From NCBI GenBank assembly GCA_041487535.1, contig JBGPNM010000040.1, positions 1-11,395 of the forward strand: a stretch of DNA of 11,395 bases, read 5' to 3'. Of the stretch, positions 1-6,384 are shown piece by piece. Position 1 is the stretch's first letter. Every line of letters begins with the position of its first letter. The position numbers and the translations under genes were made by a program. The notes under the pieces were generated by a model, which saw only the letters and a program-made list of their open reading frames with translations, ran no database searches and was not told where the DNA came from. This stretch comes from JANWHZ01 sp041487535 (GTDB lineage Bacteria; Patescibacteriota; Saccharimonadia; Saccharimonadales; UBA4665).

Positions 1-136
1 AACCAGAAAGTGATGATTTTTATTCCAAACCGATCAAAGCTGACAATGCGTAACATTTGTTACGGAGCGAAAGCTTTGGCTCGGTTTGGGGCAAAAATGG
101 CGCTTGCTGGGCCGCGGGGTTATTTTGCAAGAGGGC
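1..136. repeat. Hairpin repeat element, copy A (left end outside window)
   Basis: This stretch is clearly homologous to 2723-2860, in the same orientation, with identical blocks such as GGGGCAAAAATGGCGC and TTATTTTGCAAGAGG. It folds as the copy B hairpin does: 25-33 pairs perfectly with 81-89 (CCAAACCGA/TCGGTTTGG), 35-40 with 73-78 (CAAAGC/GCTTTG), and the apical hairpin is 49-54/59-64 (CGTAAC/GTTACG, loop ATTT). Positions 3-10 pair with 103-110 at seven of eight positions. The outer left arm should lie just before position 1. Several differences from copy B are compensatory, which suggests selection on the fold. It lies about 145 bases past the stop codon of the minus-strand helicase gene. 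Confidence 0.85.
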
Positions 137-280
137 TTTAGCAACTAGCTTATAAAGCACTGCTTGTTGCGCCTACCCGGCAGTAAGGCTGCGAAGAGCG
201 TCTCCTACCAAAAACCATCAACCTCAACCGTTGTAAAACCAGGGGGGGTAAATTACCTCAGTTTTATAAGGGATAGAGCA
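137..280. other. Intergenic region downstream of helicase, no gene seen
   Basis: Between the hairpin repeat and the helicase stop codon I find no credible coding sequence on either strand and no clear intrinsic terminator. A run of seven G at 242-248 is the only compositional oddity. The short plus-strand reading frame that starts here runs into the helicase gene antisense and has no family resemblance. Confidence 0.5.
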
Positions 281-1468
281 TCACGTTTCTATAAACGTAA
301 AGGCAAAGCCGCTTTTACCGGCACGCCCAGCACGGCCGATGCGATGGACATAGTCATCATATGTGCGGGGTGTTGAATAGTTAATGACATGCGTTATGTC
401 GGTGACGTCTAGACCGCGCGCAGCCACGTCAGTCGCGACCAGGACAGTTACGTCACTGGCTTTAAAACGGGCAAGCGCCCGTTGACGCTGGCCTTGGGTC
501 TTGCCGCCGTGTATGGCGTCAGCCTGGAAGCCGCGTGCCAGCAATTCTTTGCTCAGGCGCTCAACGCTGTGCTGTGTGTCATCGAAGACCAGCGCCTTGG
601 GCGCGCGCAGCAGCAGATCGTGCAAGCGGTCGAGCCGCTCGCTCTTGCTGGAATACGCAATGACATCTTGCTTGACCGTATCCGTCGTATCACCAGTTTT
701 AACTGAAATTGTTACCGGAGCGGGAGAGAATTCACGGATAAGACTACTGACGCTTGCGTCAAGAGTTGCCGTAAAAAAGAACGACTGGCGCTTGGCGGCG
801 GGTATTTTATTTAGAATCCAACGCATATCGTTCACAAAACCCATATCGAGCATGCGGTCGACTTCATCAAGCACCACCGAAGTAAAGCCGGACAAGTCCA
901 AGCTGCCTCGCTCCAAATGATCTTTGATACGCCCGGGCGTACCGATTACAATCGACGGGCGTTCCCGCATGTCTCTTAGCTGCAAGCCCATCGACGAGCC
1001 GCCGATCAAAAGCGCGCCGCGCAGGCCGCTGCCTTTGGCGAGCATTCTGCATTCATCTTCAATCTGTGACGCCAGCTCACGCGTCGGCGCGAGAATAATT
1101 GCCCGAGCCGAACGATCGGTGAGCATTTTGTGCAGGATAGGCACGGCAAAAGCTAGAGTTTTGCCGGTGCCGGTATTCGCAACCCCGACGACATCGTGGC
1201 CGGCAAGCCCTTCGGGAATTGCCTGGTCCTGGATAGGCGAAGGAGCCGCAAAGCCTTTTGCTTGAATATTAGTCTGCAGTAACGTATGGACCGCAAAGTC
1301 AGTAAACACATGCAAAGGCACATATACTTCTGCCTGCGATGCTGACGCGGCCTTCACGAATTTGGCTGGATTGATAGTTTGTTTTACGTTTGTGCGTCCT
1401 GCGTAACGCTTTTGGGTAGTGGGCCGGCTCGAAAATCGCCGACCACTAGTTCGGTAGCTATAGGGCAT
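281..1468 (-). CDS. DEAD-box family ATP-dependent RNA helicase (DEVD variant)
   Basis: This 395-residue cytoplasmic protein should unwind short RNA duplexes using ATP, in ribosome assembly, mRNA turnover or cold adaptation. The helicase core is complete: Q motif (GFAAPSPIQ, 72-80), motif I ANTGTGKT (97-104), Ia APTREL (127-132), Ib TPGR (177-180), motif II DEVD (201-204), motif III TAT (233-235), motif V ATDVAARGLDV (345-355) and motif VI HRIGRAGR (375-382). Motif II is DEVD instead of DEAD, and motif III is TAT instead of SAT. A basic Arg/Ser/Thr-rich leader of about 50 residues precedes the core, and the protein ends almost directly after motif VI, so there is no C-terminal RNA-binding extension. 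AAGGA lies 5 bases before the ATG. It could be called rhlE- or deaD-like, but the sequence does not decide between them. Lies downstream of the 165-residue gene on the same strand. Confidence 0.95.
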   Translation of the reverse strand: MPYSYRTSGRRFSSRPTTQKRYAGRTNVKQTINPAKFVKAASASQAEVYVPLHVFTDFAVHTLLQTNIQAKGFAAPSPIQDQAIPEGLAGHDVVGVANTGTGKTLAFAVPILHKMLTDRSARAIILAPTRELASQIEDECRMLAKGSGLRGALLIGGSSMGLQLRDMRERPSIVIGTPGRIKDHLERGSLDLSGFTSVVLDEVDRMLDMGFVNDMRWILNKIPAAKRQSFFFTATLDASVSSLIREFSPAPVTISVKTGDTTDTVKQDVIAYSSKSERLDRLHDLLLRAPKALVFDDTQHSVERLSKELLARGFQADAIHGGKTQGQRQRALARFKASDVTVLVATDVAARGLDVTDITHVINYSTPRTYDDYVHRIGRAGRAGKSGFAFTFIET

Positions 1469-1478
1469 AAAGGTCCTT

Positions 1479-1508
1479 AGTATTAATGGTTATTACAACG
1501 ATTGTCAC
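1479..1508 (-). promoter_or_regulatory. Predicted sigma70-type promoter of the helicase gene
   Basis: On the minus strand GTGACA (1508-1503) and TAATAC (1485-1480) are separated by exactly 17 bases. The predicted start, near 1473, falls only about five bases before the ATG, so the AAGGA at 1478-1474 would be upstream of the transcript and the mRNA would be nearly leaderless. This rests on motif matching alone. Confidence 0.45.
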
Positions 1509-1611
1509 TAATGAAATCGAGTAAATAACCAGAACAGACCCGCGTTCATCAAAAACAACTTACTGTAATGATAGCATAACTGCCATAAATGCGCAAGCCG
1601 GATGCCGCAAG

Positions 1612-2109
1612 CTAGTAAGGGCACACGCCGGTAACAGTTTGCAGATCAATCGTCTCCGAGCCTGCCACCAGCGCATGCGTCCGCCAGTATGCTTCGCTTT
1701 CCTGATTCGCATCGTCCGCGTCGGGGAATGGCGGGCAGGGCGGGCCGATCCAAACGTTTGCGACTTCGTAGTTCCCGTCGGCATCCCGCCGCAGGATAAC
1801 GGCGAGCTCGCTGCTCGGCGCCAAGGAACGGTTTTTCACAAAGCGTAAGCTATTGGACCGTTTGGGCGGCCTAGCGTAATAGATTGTGTCTTTCTCTCCG
1901 GTAGCAACGATATTCGTATTCCCGATATTACGCCCCATGTCGCGCGTAATCATGATCGTTGGCTCGGACAAGTTCAGAGATTCGACTATGTCTTTTACTA
2001 TACGGATTAGGTACGGCGACCTGTTAAAATATCGCCCGGCAGCAGAAGTAATGATGTTTGTATAAACATCAGAACCATTTTGGGACCTCCCCACGACATA
2101 TGTATACAT
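1612..2109 (-). CDS. Hypothetical protein, 165 residues
   Basis: I do not recognise a named family. The start ATG follows GAAGGGG at a reasonable distance (about 8 bases), and the composition is that of a real soluble protein. The C-terminal half has a motif-like stretch: FVKNRSLAPSSELAVILRR, then YEVANVWIGPPCPPFPDADD, then SEAYWRTHAL. It reads as a compact beta-rich domain with conserved-looking Trp, Pro and His residues. There is no signal peptide or membrane segment. It is transcribed towards the helicase gene, 143 bases upstream of it, and divergently from the RRM gene. The residue pattern suggests a lineage-restricted conserved protein, but no function can be assigned. Confidence 0.7.
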   Translation of the reverse strand: MYTYVVGRSQNGSDVYTNIITSAAGRYFNRSPYLIRIVKDIVESLNLSEPTIMITRDMGRNIGNTNIVATGEKDTIYYARPPKRSNSLRFVKNRSLAPSSELAVILRRDADGNYEVANVWIGPPCPPFPDADDANQESEAYWRTHALVAGSETIDLQTVTGVCPY

Positions 2110-2190
2110 GTATTGCCCCTTCTATTCTTTAGTATACGCCGCCATCGGTGTATTCCCTAGTTTTTCTCCGCAGCAGTTACGCGCGCCGTG

Positions 2191-2199
2191 TGCTATTAT
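2191..2199 (+). promoter_or_regulatory. Possible extended -10 promoter for the RRM gene
   Basis: TGCTATTAT matches an extended -10 element (TG-n-TATAAT, one mismatch in the hexamer). No good -35 hexamer is present, as is usual for extended -10 promoters. It would start transcription near 2206 and give a 5' leader of about 115 nt, a length common in cold-shock mRNAs. Motif-based and tentative. Confidence 0.3.
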
Positions 2200-2320
2200 A
2201 GGTAGCAAGCAAGTAGTCACGTACTCTTTCCGCTGTAATATTTGGCCACTCGGCAAACTATCACCAGCGGCCGGGACGTATCAACCGCGAGCGATATTAG
2301 GTAAAAGAGAGGGATTATAC

Positions 2321-2620
2321 ATGTCAATGAAGTTATATGTAGGCGGCCTTGCATACAGTGTCACCGACCAGGAACTCGAAGCGCTTTTCGCGCCCTTGGG
2401 CCAGGTCACAAGCGCCACCGTCATTAAAGACAGGGAAAGCGGCCAATCCAAGGGCTTTGGCTTCGTAGAAATGGCCGACGTTAAAGAAGGTCAAAAGGCT
2501 ATGGAGGAACTGAACGGCAAGGAAGTGGGCGGTCGCTCGATTATAGTAAACCAGGCCCGCCCGCAAGAGAAACGGCCGTCATTCGGCGGCGGTTACGGCA
2601 ATTCGCGCAGCAGATTCTAG
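2321..2620 (+). CDS. RRM-domain RNA-binding protein
   Basis: This 99-residue protein is essentially one RNA recognition motif followed by a short basic, glycine-rich tail. RNP2 is LYVGGL (5-10) and RNP1 is KGFGFVEM (44-51), both with the aromatic residues that stack on RNA bases. The tail (about 80-99) contains RPQEKRPSFGGGYGNSRSRF. The family (Rbp/GRP-like) acts as single-stranded RNA chaperones, often cold-induced. I chose the ATG at 2321, where GAGAGGG lies about 8 bases upstream; an ATG two codons later is possible, and the longer upstream frame has no domain support. With the helicase nearby, it suggests an RNA-remodelling pair. The complete hairpin repeat lies in its 3' region. Confidence 0.95.
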   Translation: MSMKLYVGGLAYSVTDQELEALFAPLGQVTSATVIKDRESGQSKGFGFVEMADVKEGQKAMEELNGKEVGGRSIIVNQARPQEKRPSFGGGYGNSRSRF

Positions 2621-2696
2621 ATCGGATTGTGTCTGCTGTCGGCGGTAGTCTAGAAAGATCTTCGGATAGACGCGTCCGTTTGTGTTGTGCTGATTG

Positions 2697-2864
2697 TTAA
2701 GACCTCTTGCAGAATAAGCCGTGAGACCAGAACGTGATAATTTTTGTTCCAAATTGATCAAAGCCGACAAAGCGTAACTGTAGTTACGCTGCGAAGGCTT
2801 TGGCTCTATTTGGGGCAAAAATGGCGCGTTCTGGGCCATGGATTTATTTTGCAAGAGGTCTTAA
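2697..2864. repeat. Hairpin repeat element, copy B (complete, 168 bp)
   Basis: The element folds nearly end to end into one hairpin. The outer arms 2697-2717 and 2844-2864 are 21-nt inverted repeats with a single G-U pair. Inside, CCAGAACG (2727-2734) pairs with CGTTCTGG (2827-2834), ATTTTTG (2740-2746) with CAAAAAT (2816-2822), 2749-2757 with 2805-2813 (one mismatch), CAAAGC (2759-2764) with GCTTTG (2797-2802), and AGCGTAAC (2771-2778) with GTTACGCT (2783-2790) around a TGTA loop. It is homologous to positions 1-136. It contains no gene. It may be a miniature transposable element (MITE-like) or a structured noncoding RNA, and it lies 76 bases after the RRM stop and upstream of a terminator. 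Confidence 0.85.
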
Positions 2865-2936
2865 GTACAGCTGTTGGCCGGAGCGGAAGAAGCTACATTT
2901 CAGTACTGCAGACAGAAGGCATACAGCATTCATACA

Positions 2937-2973
2937 AAATAAAATACCGGTTGATCAGACCGGTATTTTATTT
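2937..2973. terminator. Strong intrinsic terminator, probably bidirectional
   Basis: A perfect 15-bp inverted repeat, AAATAAAATACCGGT (2937-2951) and ACCGGTATTTTATTT (2959-2973), encloses a 7-nt loop. A GC-rich core is flanked by A-rich and T-rich sides, so it would work as a Rho-independent terminator on either strand. It would end the transcript carrying the RRM gene and the hairpin element, and insulate the DUF1801 gene. Confidence 0.85.
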
Positions 2974-3126
2974 CCCCTAGCTAGGAAGAATCGAGACGTA
3001 AATGTATTCTTTTCGTTTACATTTACTTTGTTGTAAGGTATTTCTTTTTGGATTTACGCTTACTTACCATTAAGCTTAGCGAAGCATAAGCATGCTGTCA
3101 AGTACAAAATTTGATAAACTTATAGA

Positions 3127-3471
3127 ATGTCTGGAATCGATGAGTATCTGGAAAAAGTGAGCGTGCCCCAGAAAGGCGAATTGGAACGGATCCGCCGTAT
3201 CGTCCGCCAGGCGGCACCGAAAGCCGAGGAGGTAATAAGTTACGGCATGCCGGGATTTAAGTATCACGGGCAATATCTTATCGGTTTCGCCGCGTTTAAG
3301 AATCACTTGAGCATCTTTCCTACCTCCGGCCCGATAGATGCCCTTAAAGCAAAACTCGGTAACTTTAAATTAGCAACAGGAACCATCCAGTTCACGGCGG
3401 GCAAACCGGTGCCGGAATCTATCATTCAAGAACTTGTTGCCATACGCCTGGCAAGCATTACAAAGACGTAG
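3127..3471 (+). CDS. DUF1801 / YdhG-like protein
   Basis: At 114 residues this has the typical length of the DUF1801 (YdhG-like) fold. Recognisable elements are the N-terminal helix IDEYLEKV, the helix LERIRRIVRQAAPKAEEVISYGMPGFKY-like segment with the family's hallmark E-x-I-S-Y-G-M-P, the strand YLIGFAAFKNHLSIFP, and the C-terminal KxxLGNFKLATGTIQF segment. Members are small soluble proteins; some have been linked to iron handling in Bacillus, but the biochemical role is generally unsettled. No Shine-Dalgarno sequence is visible before the ATG, where the bases are AT-rich (TATAGA abuts the start codon). It appears to be a single gene, separated from queA by 48 bases. Confidence 0.85.
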   Translation: MSGIDEYLEKVSVPQKGELERIRRIVRQAAPKAEEVISYGMPGFKYHGQYLIGFAAFKNHLSIFPTSGPIDALKAKLGNFKLATGTIQFTAGKPVPESIIQELVAIRLASITKT

Positions 3472-3506
3472 ATCCCCAGCAAAAAACCGCCGCTTTACCT
3501 TTAGGC

Positions 3507-3512
3507 TATACT
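3507..3512 (+). promoter_or_regulatory. Possible -10 element giving a leaderless queA mRNA
   Basis: TATACT ends 7 bases before the queA ATG, which would place transcription initiation at or next to the A of the start codon. No Shine-Dalgarno sequence lies between the two. The -35 region (around 3484-3489) is poor, so the call is tentative. Confidence 0.35.
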
Positions 3513-3519
3513 GGTACAG

Positions 3520-4545
3520 ATGAAATTGTCAGATTTTACCTATGATTTACCCGGCGGGCTGATCGCCGATGCGCCACCAACGGTACGCGGTACATCTCGG
3601 ATGCTGGTCGTCCATAAAGACAGCGGCGGGCTGGAAGATGCACAATACGCCGACATTGCCGAATTCTTGGACGCGGGCGATGTGCTGGTGCTAAACGACA
3701 CGCGCGTCATCAAAGCACGCCTGCTGGCCACCAAAGATAACGGCGCGGCCCGCGAACTGATTGTCCTGGAGAAGCACGGCCACGATGACGACTGGTATAC
3801 TCACAAGGTCATGTACCGTCGCAGACTGTCTGCAGGAGACCGGCTGCGCGTCGGCGGCGCCACAATTACGGTTGAAAAAATCCTGGGGGATGGCTTGGCC
3901 ATCGTTAAAAGTGCGCATAATATGCTGGAGCTGGCCGAACAATACGGTCACGTGCCGCTGCCGCCATATATGCACCGCGATGCTACGCCGCTGGACGTGG
4001 AACGCTATCAGACCGTCTGGGCCGAGCAGCGGGGTTCGGTCGCCGCGCCCACCGCCAGCCTTAACATGACCGACGAGATACTCGCAAGCTTGCACGCCAA
4101 GGGCGTGGATACCGCCTACCTGACCCTTCACGTTGGTCTTGGCACCTTTATGCCGATCCGCACCGATACCGTCGAAGACCATTACATGCACCAGGAATAT
4201 TTTGAAATCCCGGCCGCAACCGTCGCCGCCGTGCAAACTGCCAAGGCCGCCGGCAAACGAGTCGTCGCCTTAGGCACTACGGTTGCGCGGACGCTTGAAT
4301 ACGCCCATAAAGAATTGCAGCAGACGCCGCAGGAAATTTCCGGGGAAGCCGATATTTTCATCTACCCCGGCTATGCGTTTACGGTGATAGACGGCCTGCT
4401 GACAAATTATCATGCCCCGAAAAGCACCGTGCTGATGCTGACCGCCGCGTTTGCCGGCTGGGAAAAACTGCGCGCCGCCTACGCGCACGCCATATCCGAG
4501 CGGTATCGTTTTCTTAGCTATGGCGATTCTGTGTTAATCATATGA
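3520..4545 (+). CDS. queA: S-adenosylmethionine:tRNA ribosyltransferase-isomerase QueA
   Basis: QueA transfers and isomerises the ribosyl group of S-adenosylmethionine onto 7-aminomethyl-7-deazaguanine in tRNA position 34, giving epoxyqueuosine. The protein has 341 residues, a normal length. It shows the family start MKLSDFTYDLPGGLIA, the SRMLVVHKD strand, VLVLNDTRVIKARLLA, the YGHVPLPPYMHR segment, the hallmark YQTVWAEQRGSVAAPTASLNMT, the LTLHVGLGTFMPIRTD motif, and the C-terminal FIYPGYAFTVIDGLLTNYHAPKSTVLML. The start is the only one matching the family N-terminus. Its stop overlaps the tgt start (ATGA), so the two are translationally coupled. Queuosine synthesis genes queC, D, E and F are not in this window, and no epoxyqueuosine reductase (queG/queH) is seen. 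Confidence 0.97.
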   Translation: MKLSDFTYDLPGGLIADAPPTVRGTSRMLVVHKDSGGLEDAQYADIAEFLDAGDVLVLNDTRVIKARLLATKDNGAARELIVLEKHGHDDDWYTHKVMYRRRLSAGDRLRVGGATITVEKILGDGLAIVKSAHNMLELAEQYGHVPLPPYMHRDATPLDVERYQTVWAEQRGSVAAPTASLNMTDEILASLHAKGVDTAYLTLHVGLGTFMPIRTDTVEDHYMHQEYFEIPAATVAAVQTAKAAGKRVVALGTTVARTLEYAHKELQQTPQEISGEADIFIYPGYAFTVIDGLLTNYHAPKSTVLMLTAAFAGWEKLRAAYAHAISERYRFLSYGDSVLII

Positions 4546-5789
4546 AAATGTCTGCCTTAAACTTTACAATCACCCACAGATTAAACGGCACGCTGGCACG
4601 GGCGGGCGTGATCGAGACACCACACGGCACTATCGAAACGCCGGCCTTCATCGTCGGCGGCACCAAAGCTACCGTCAAAGCCATGACTCCGGGACAGGTT
4701 AGCGATATCGGCGGCCAGGCCGTATTAGCCAACACCTATCATCTGATGCTCCAGCCAGGTGCCGATATAATCCGGCGGGCCGGCGGGCTCGGCGCATTCA
4801 TGCATTGGCCAGAACCGACCTTTACCGACAGCGGCGGGTACCAGGTCTTTTCGCTCGGCATGGCCTACAAAAAGGGTATCGACGCCACCAGCCACAGCCA
4901 GAAAGGCGAGAGCAGTCTGGCCACTCACAACAAGAGCCAGTTAGCAAAAGTCAGCGACGAAGGCGTAGCGTTCCGATCCCACCTGGACGGAAGTCAATTA
5001 TTCATGACCCCTGAAAGCTCGATGGAACTGCAGCACGCCATCGGCGGCGACATTCATATGGCTTTCGATGAATTGACTAGTCCGTTAGCTGGACGGGCGT
5101 ATGTCAAAGAAGCTATGGACCGCACGCACACCTGGGCCGAGCGCTGCCTGGCACGTCACCAGGCGTTAAATAACGAACATACGGATAACGGCGAACCGCT
5201 GCAAGCACTGTACGGCGTAGTGCAGGGCGGGCGGGAAGAGGACTTCCGGCGCGAGAGCGCTCGCTTCTTGGGTGCCCGCGACTTTGACGGTTACGGCATC
5301 GGCGGCGTATTTGAGCCGGAAGAAATCGCCAGTGTAGTGGCGTGGATTAATGAGACGCTGCCCGAAGACAAACCGCGGCACTTGCTGGGCATGGGTGCCC
5401 AACCGGCCGACTTATTCCTGGGCGTCGAATACGGCATAGACACCTTCGACTGCGTCGCGCCGACTCGCCAGGCCCGCAACGGCGCCTTGTATACCTACGA
5501 CGGCCGGATAAATATTCGGAATCAGCAATACGGCCAGGATTTTACACCAGTCAGCGCGGAGTGTGACTGCTACACGTGCCTAAACTTCTCACGCGCATAT
5601 CTGAACCACCTTTTTAAGGCTGATGAAATGCTCGGCGCGACGCTCGCCAGCATCCATAACGAACGGTTCGTCGTGCGCACCGTCGACGCTATCCGTATAT
5701 CGATCATCGACGGCACTTTTGCAGCTTATAAAGCCGCATTCTTATGCCGCTACTACGGTAGCGACAAGGCCGAACGGTTTATACTCTAA
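4542..5789 (+). CDS. tgt: tRNA-guanine transglycosylase Tgt (with insertion)
   Basis: Tgt exchanges guanine 34 in GUN-anticodon tRNAs for the preQ1 base, the step before QueA. Of 415 residues, the conserved parts include TDSGG (95-99, with general acid/base Asp96), YGVVQGG (224-230), FDCVAPTRQARNG (302-314, with nucleophile Asp303) and the zinc site Cys341, Cys343, Cys346 and His372. Two features are unusual. About 26-28 polar residues (roughly 107-135, AYKKGIDATSHSQKGESS and on) are inserted between VFSLG and the KVSDEGVAFRSHLDG strand. In the substrate pocket, where bacterial enzymes read FDEC, this one reads FDELTSP (175-181). The start at 4542 overlaps queA by 4 bases; an ATG two codons later (4548) is equally plausible. 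Confidence 0.96.
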   Translation: MKMSALNFTITHRLNGTLARAGVIETPHGTIETPAFIVGGTKATVKAMTPGQVSDIGGQAVLANTYHLMLQPGADIIRRAGGLGAFMHWPEPTFTDSGGYQVFSLGMAYKKGIDATSHSQKGESSLATHNKSQLAKVSDEGVAFRSHLDGSQLFMTPESSMELQHAIGGDIHMAFDELTSPLAGRAYVKEAMDRTHTWAERCLARHQALNNEHTDNGEPLQALYGVVQGGREEDFRRESARFLGARDFDGYGIGGVFEPEEIASVVAWINETLPEDKPRHLLGMGAQPADLFLGVEYGIDTFDCVAPTRQARNGALYTYDGRINIRNQQYGQDFTPVSAECDCYTCLNFSRAYLNHLFKADEMLGATLASIHNERFVVRTVDAIRISIIDGTFAAYKAAFLCRYYGSDKAERFIL

Positions 5790-5805
5790 ACATCTAAAAC
5801 GCTGG

Positions 5806-5821
5806 AGTGACTGCCCTCACT
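5806..5821. promoter_or_regulatory. Putative Crp/Fnr-family operator upstream of hsp20 operon
   Basis: AGTGACTGCCCTCACT is a perfect two-arm palindrome (AGTGA-N6-TCACT), with the same geometry as the Crp/Fnr consensus TGTGA-N6-TCACA. Its centre (5813.5) lies about 42 bp before the predicted transcription start near 5856, the position of class II activators. A Crp/Fnr regulator is encoded at the other end of the operon. Binding is inferred. Confidence 0.6.
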
Positions 5822-5849
5822 GACAAGCCTAACCTGATACGCGCATACT
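5820..5849 (+). promoter_or_regulatory. Predicted promoter of the stress operon
   Basis: CTGACA (5820-5825) and CATACT (5844-5849) are spaced by 18 bases. The -35 hexamer overlaps the right half of the operator palindrome and the -10 is imperfect (4 of 6), both expected for an activator-dependent promoter. The start would be near 5854-5857, with a leader of about 90 nt. Confidence 0.5.
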
Positions 5850-5853
5850 AAAA

Positions 5854-5901
5854 ATGTGTTGCGTAAGCAGGAGAGCCAGGAATAGTAAGAGAGGAGGTTA
5901 A
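5854..5901 (+). other. Possible leaderless upstream ORF (15 codons)
   Basis: An ATG at 5854, right at the predicted start of transcription, opens a frame reading MCCVSRRARNSKRGG. It ends at a TAA just after an internal GAGGAGG (5890-5896). It has consecutive cysteines and a run of AGG/AGA arginine codons. It could be a leader peptide or chance; nothing independent supports its translation. Confidence 0.15.
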
Positions 5902-5945
5902 GATAAGCAGGCGCCTAACTGCCGTGTAAGGTAAAGGAGGTGTAT

Positions 5946-6368
5946 ATGCAAGTTGTTAGATATAACCCGTTCCGTGATTTACAAAAAATGGAGCAGGAGC
6001 TGGATAAGCTGTGGGGCAGCGATTGGAGTTTAGCGCCGTCATTTATCGACACGTCAACGCTGGATATGTACGAAGAGGACGGCAAATTCGTCGCAGAAAT
6101 CAGTTTACCCGGATTTACAAAAGACGAAGTCAAGGTGACCACGAACAACGGCGTACTCGAGGTATCGGCCGACCATAAGGAAAAAGCAGAAGAACATGAC
6201 AAGCGGCACTACCTGTTGCGTGAAAGCCGCAACCAGTGCTACCGCCACGTCAGGCTGCCCGAAGACGCTGTCGCGGGTAAGTCAGAGGCGAGTTTCGACC
6301 AAGGCGTACTGAAAATTACTATGCCGATGGTCCCGGGCAAAGCAGCCACGGCAATTAAAGTTACCTAG
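5946..6368 (+). CDS. Hsp20/alpha-crystallin small heat shock protein
   Basis: This 140-residue ATP-independent holdase should bind unfolding proteins and form oligomers in the cytoplasm. The N-terminal segment MQVVRYNPFRDLQKMEQELD is typical of bacterial Hsp20 proteins. The alpha-crystallin domain spans about 38-128, with AEISLPGFTKDEVKVT, GVLEVSADHKEK, RHVRLPED and GVLKITMP, and the C-terminal IKV (137-139) resembles the I-x-I/V oligomerisation motif. I chose the ATG at 5946 because AAAGGAGG (5933-5940) lies 5 bases before it; a GTG two codons earlier overlaps that ribosome site and is rejected. First gene of the operon, under the putative Crp/Fnr site. I saw no RNA-thermometer pairing to its ribosome site. 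Confidence 0.96.
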   Translation: MQVVRYNPFRDLQKMEQELDKLWGSDWSLAPSFIDTSTLDMYEEDGKFVAEISLPGFTKDEVKVTTNNGVLEVSADHKEKAEEHDKRHYLLRESRNQCYRHVRLPEDAVAGKSEASFDQGVLKITMPMVPGKAATAIKVT

Positions 6369-6384
6369 AGAAGCGGATACGACT

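Larger units (their letters stand above)
2621..3126. other. Gene-free region of about 500 bases
   Basis: Between the RRM gene and the DUF1801 gene I see no credible coding sequence. The region holds the complete hairpin repeat and an intrinsic terminator, then about 150 AT-rich bases without a clear Shine-Dalgarno or convincing promoter before the next gene. The small frames here overlap the hairpin and terminator and resemble no protein family. Confidence 0.6.

Noticed and set aside
1560..1611. Terminator after the 165-residue gene
   Set aside because: The GC-rich inverted sequence near 1590-1612 is not truly complementary and has no T-tract.
2108..2320. Long N-terminal extension of the RRM protein
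   Set aside because: The upstream frame has no domain, contains a putative promoter, and the ATG at 2321 has a proper ribosome site and family N-terminus.
3520..5789. Alternative genetic code with reassigned UGA
   Set aside because: Several genes here end naturally in TGA (for example queA and the baeRF homologue) and no gene needs a UGA read-through.
5850..5945. RNA thermometer in the hsp20 leader
   Set aside because: No CCTCC/CCTTT-like sequence or U-run in the predicted leader can pair with AAAGGAGG; the only such tract (CCCTC) lies upstream of the predicted transcription start.
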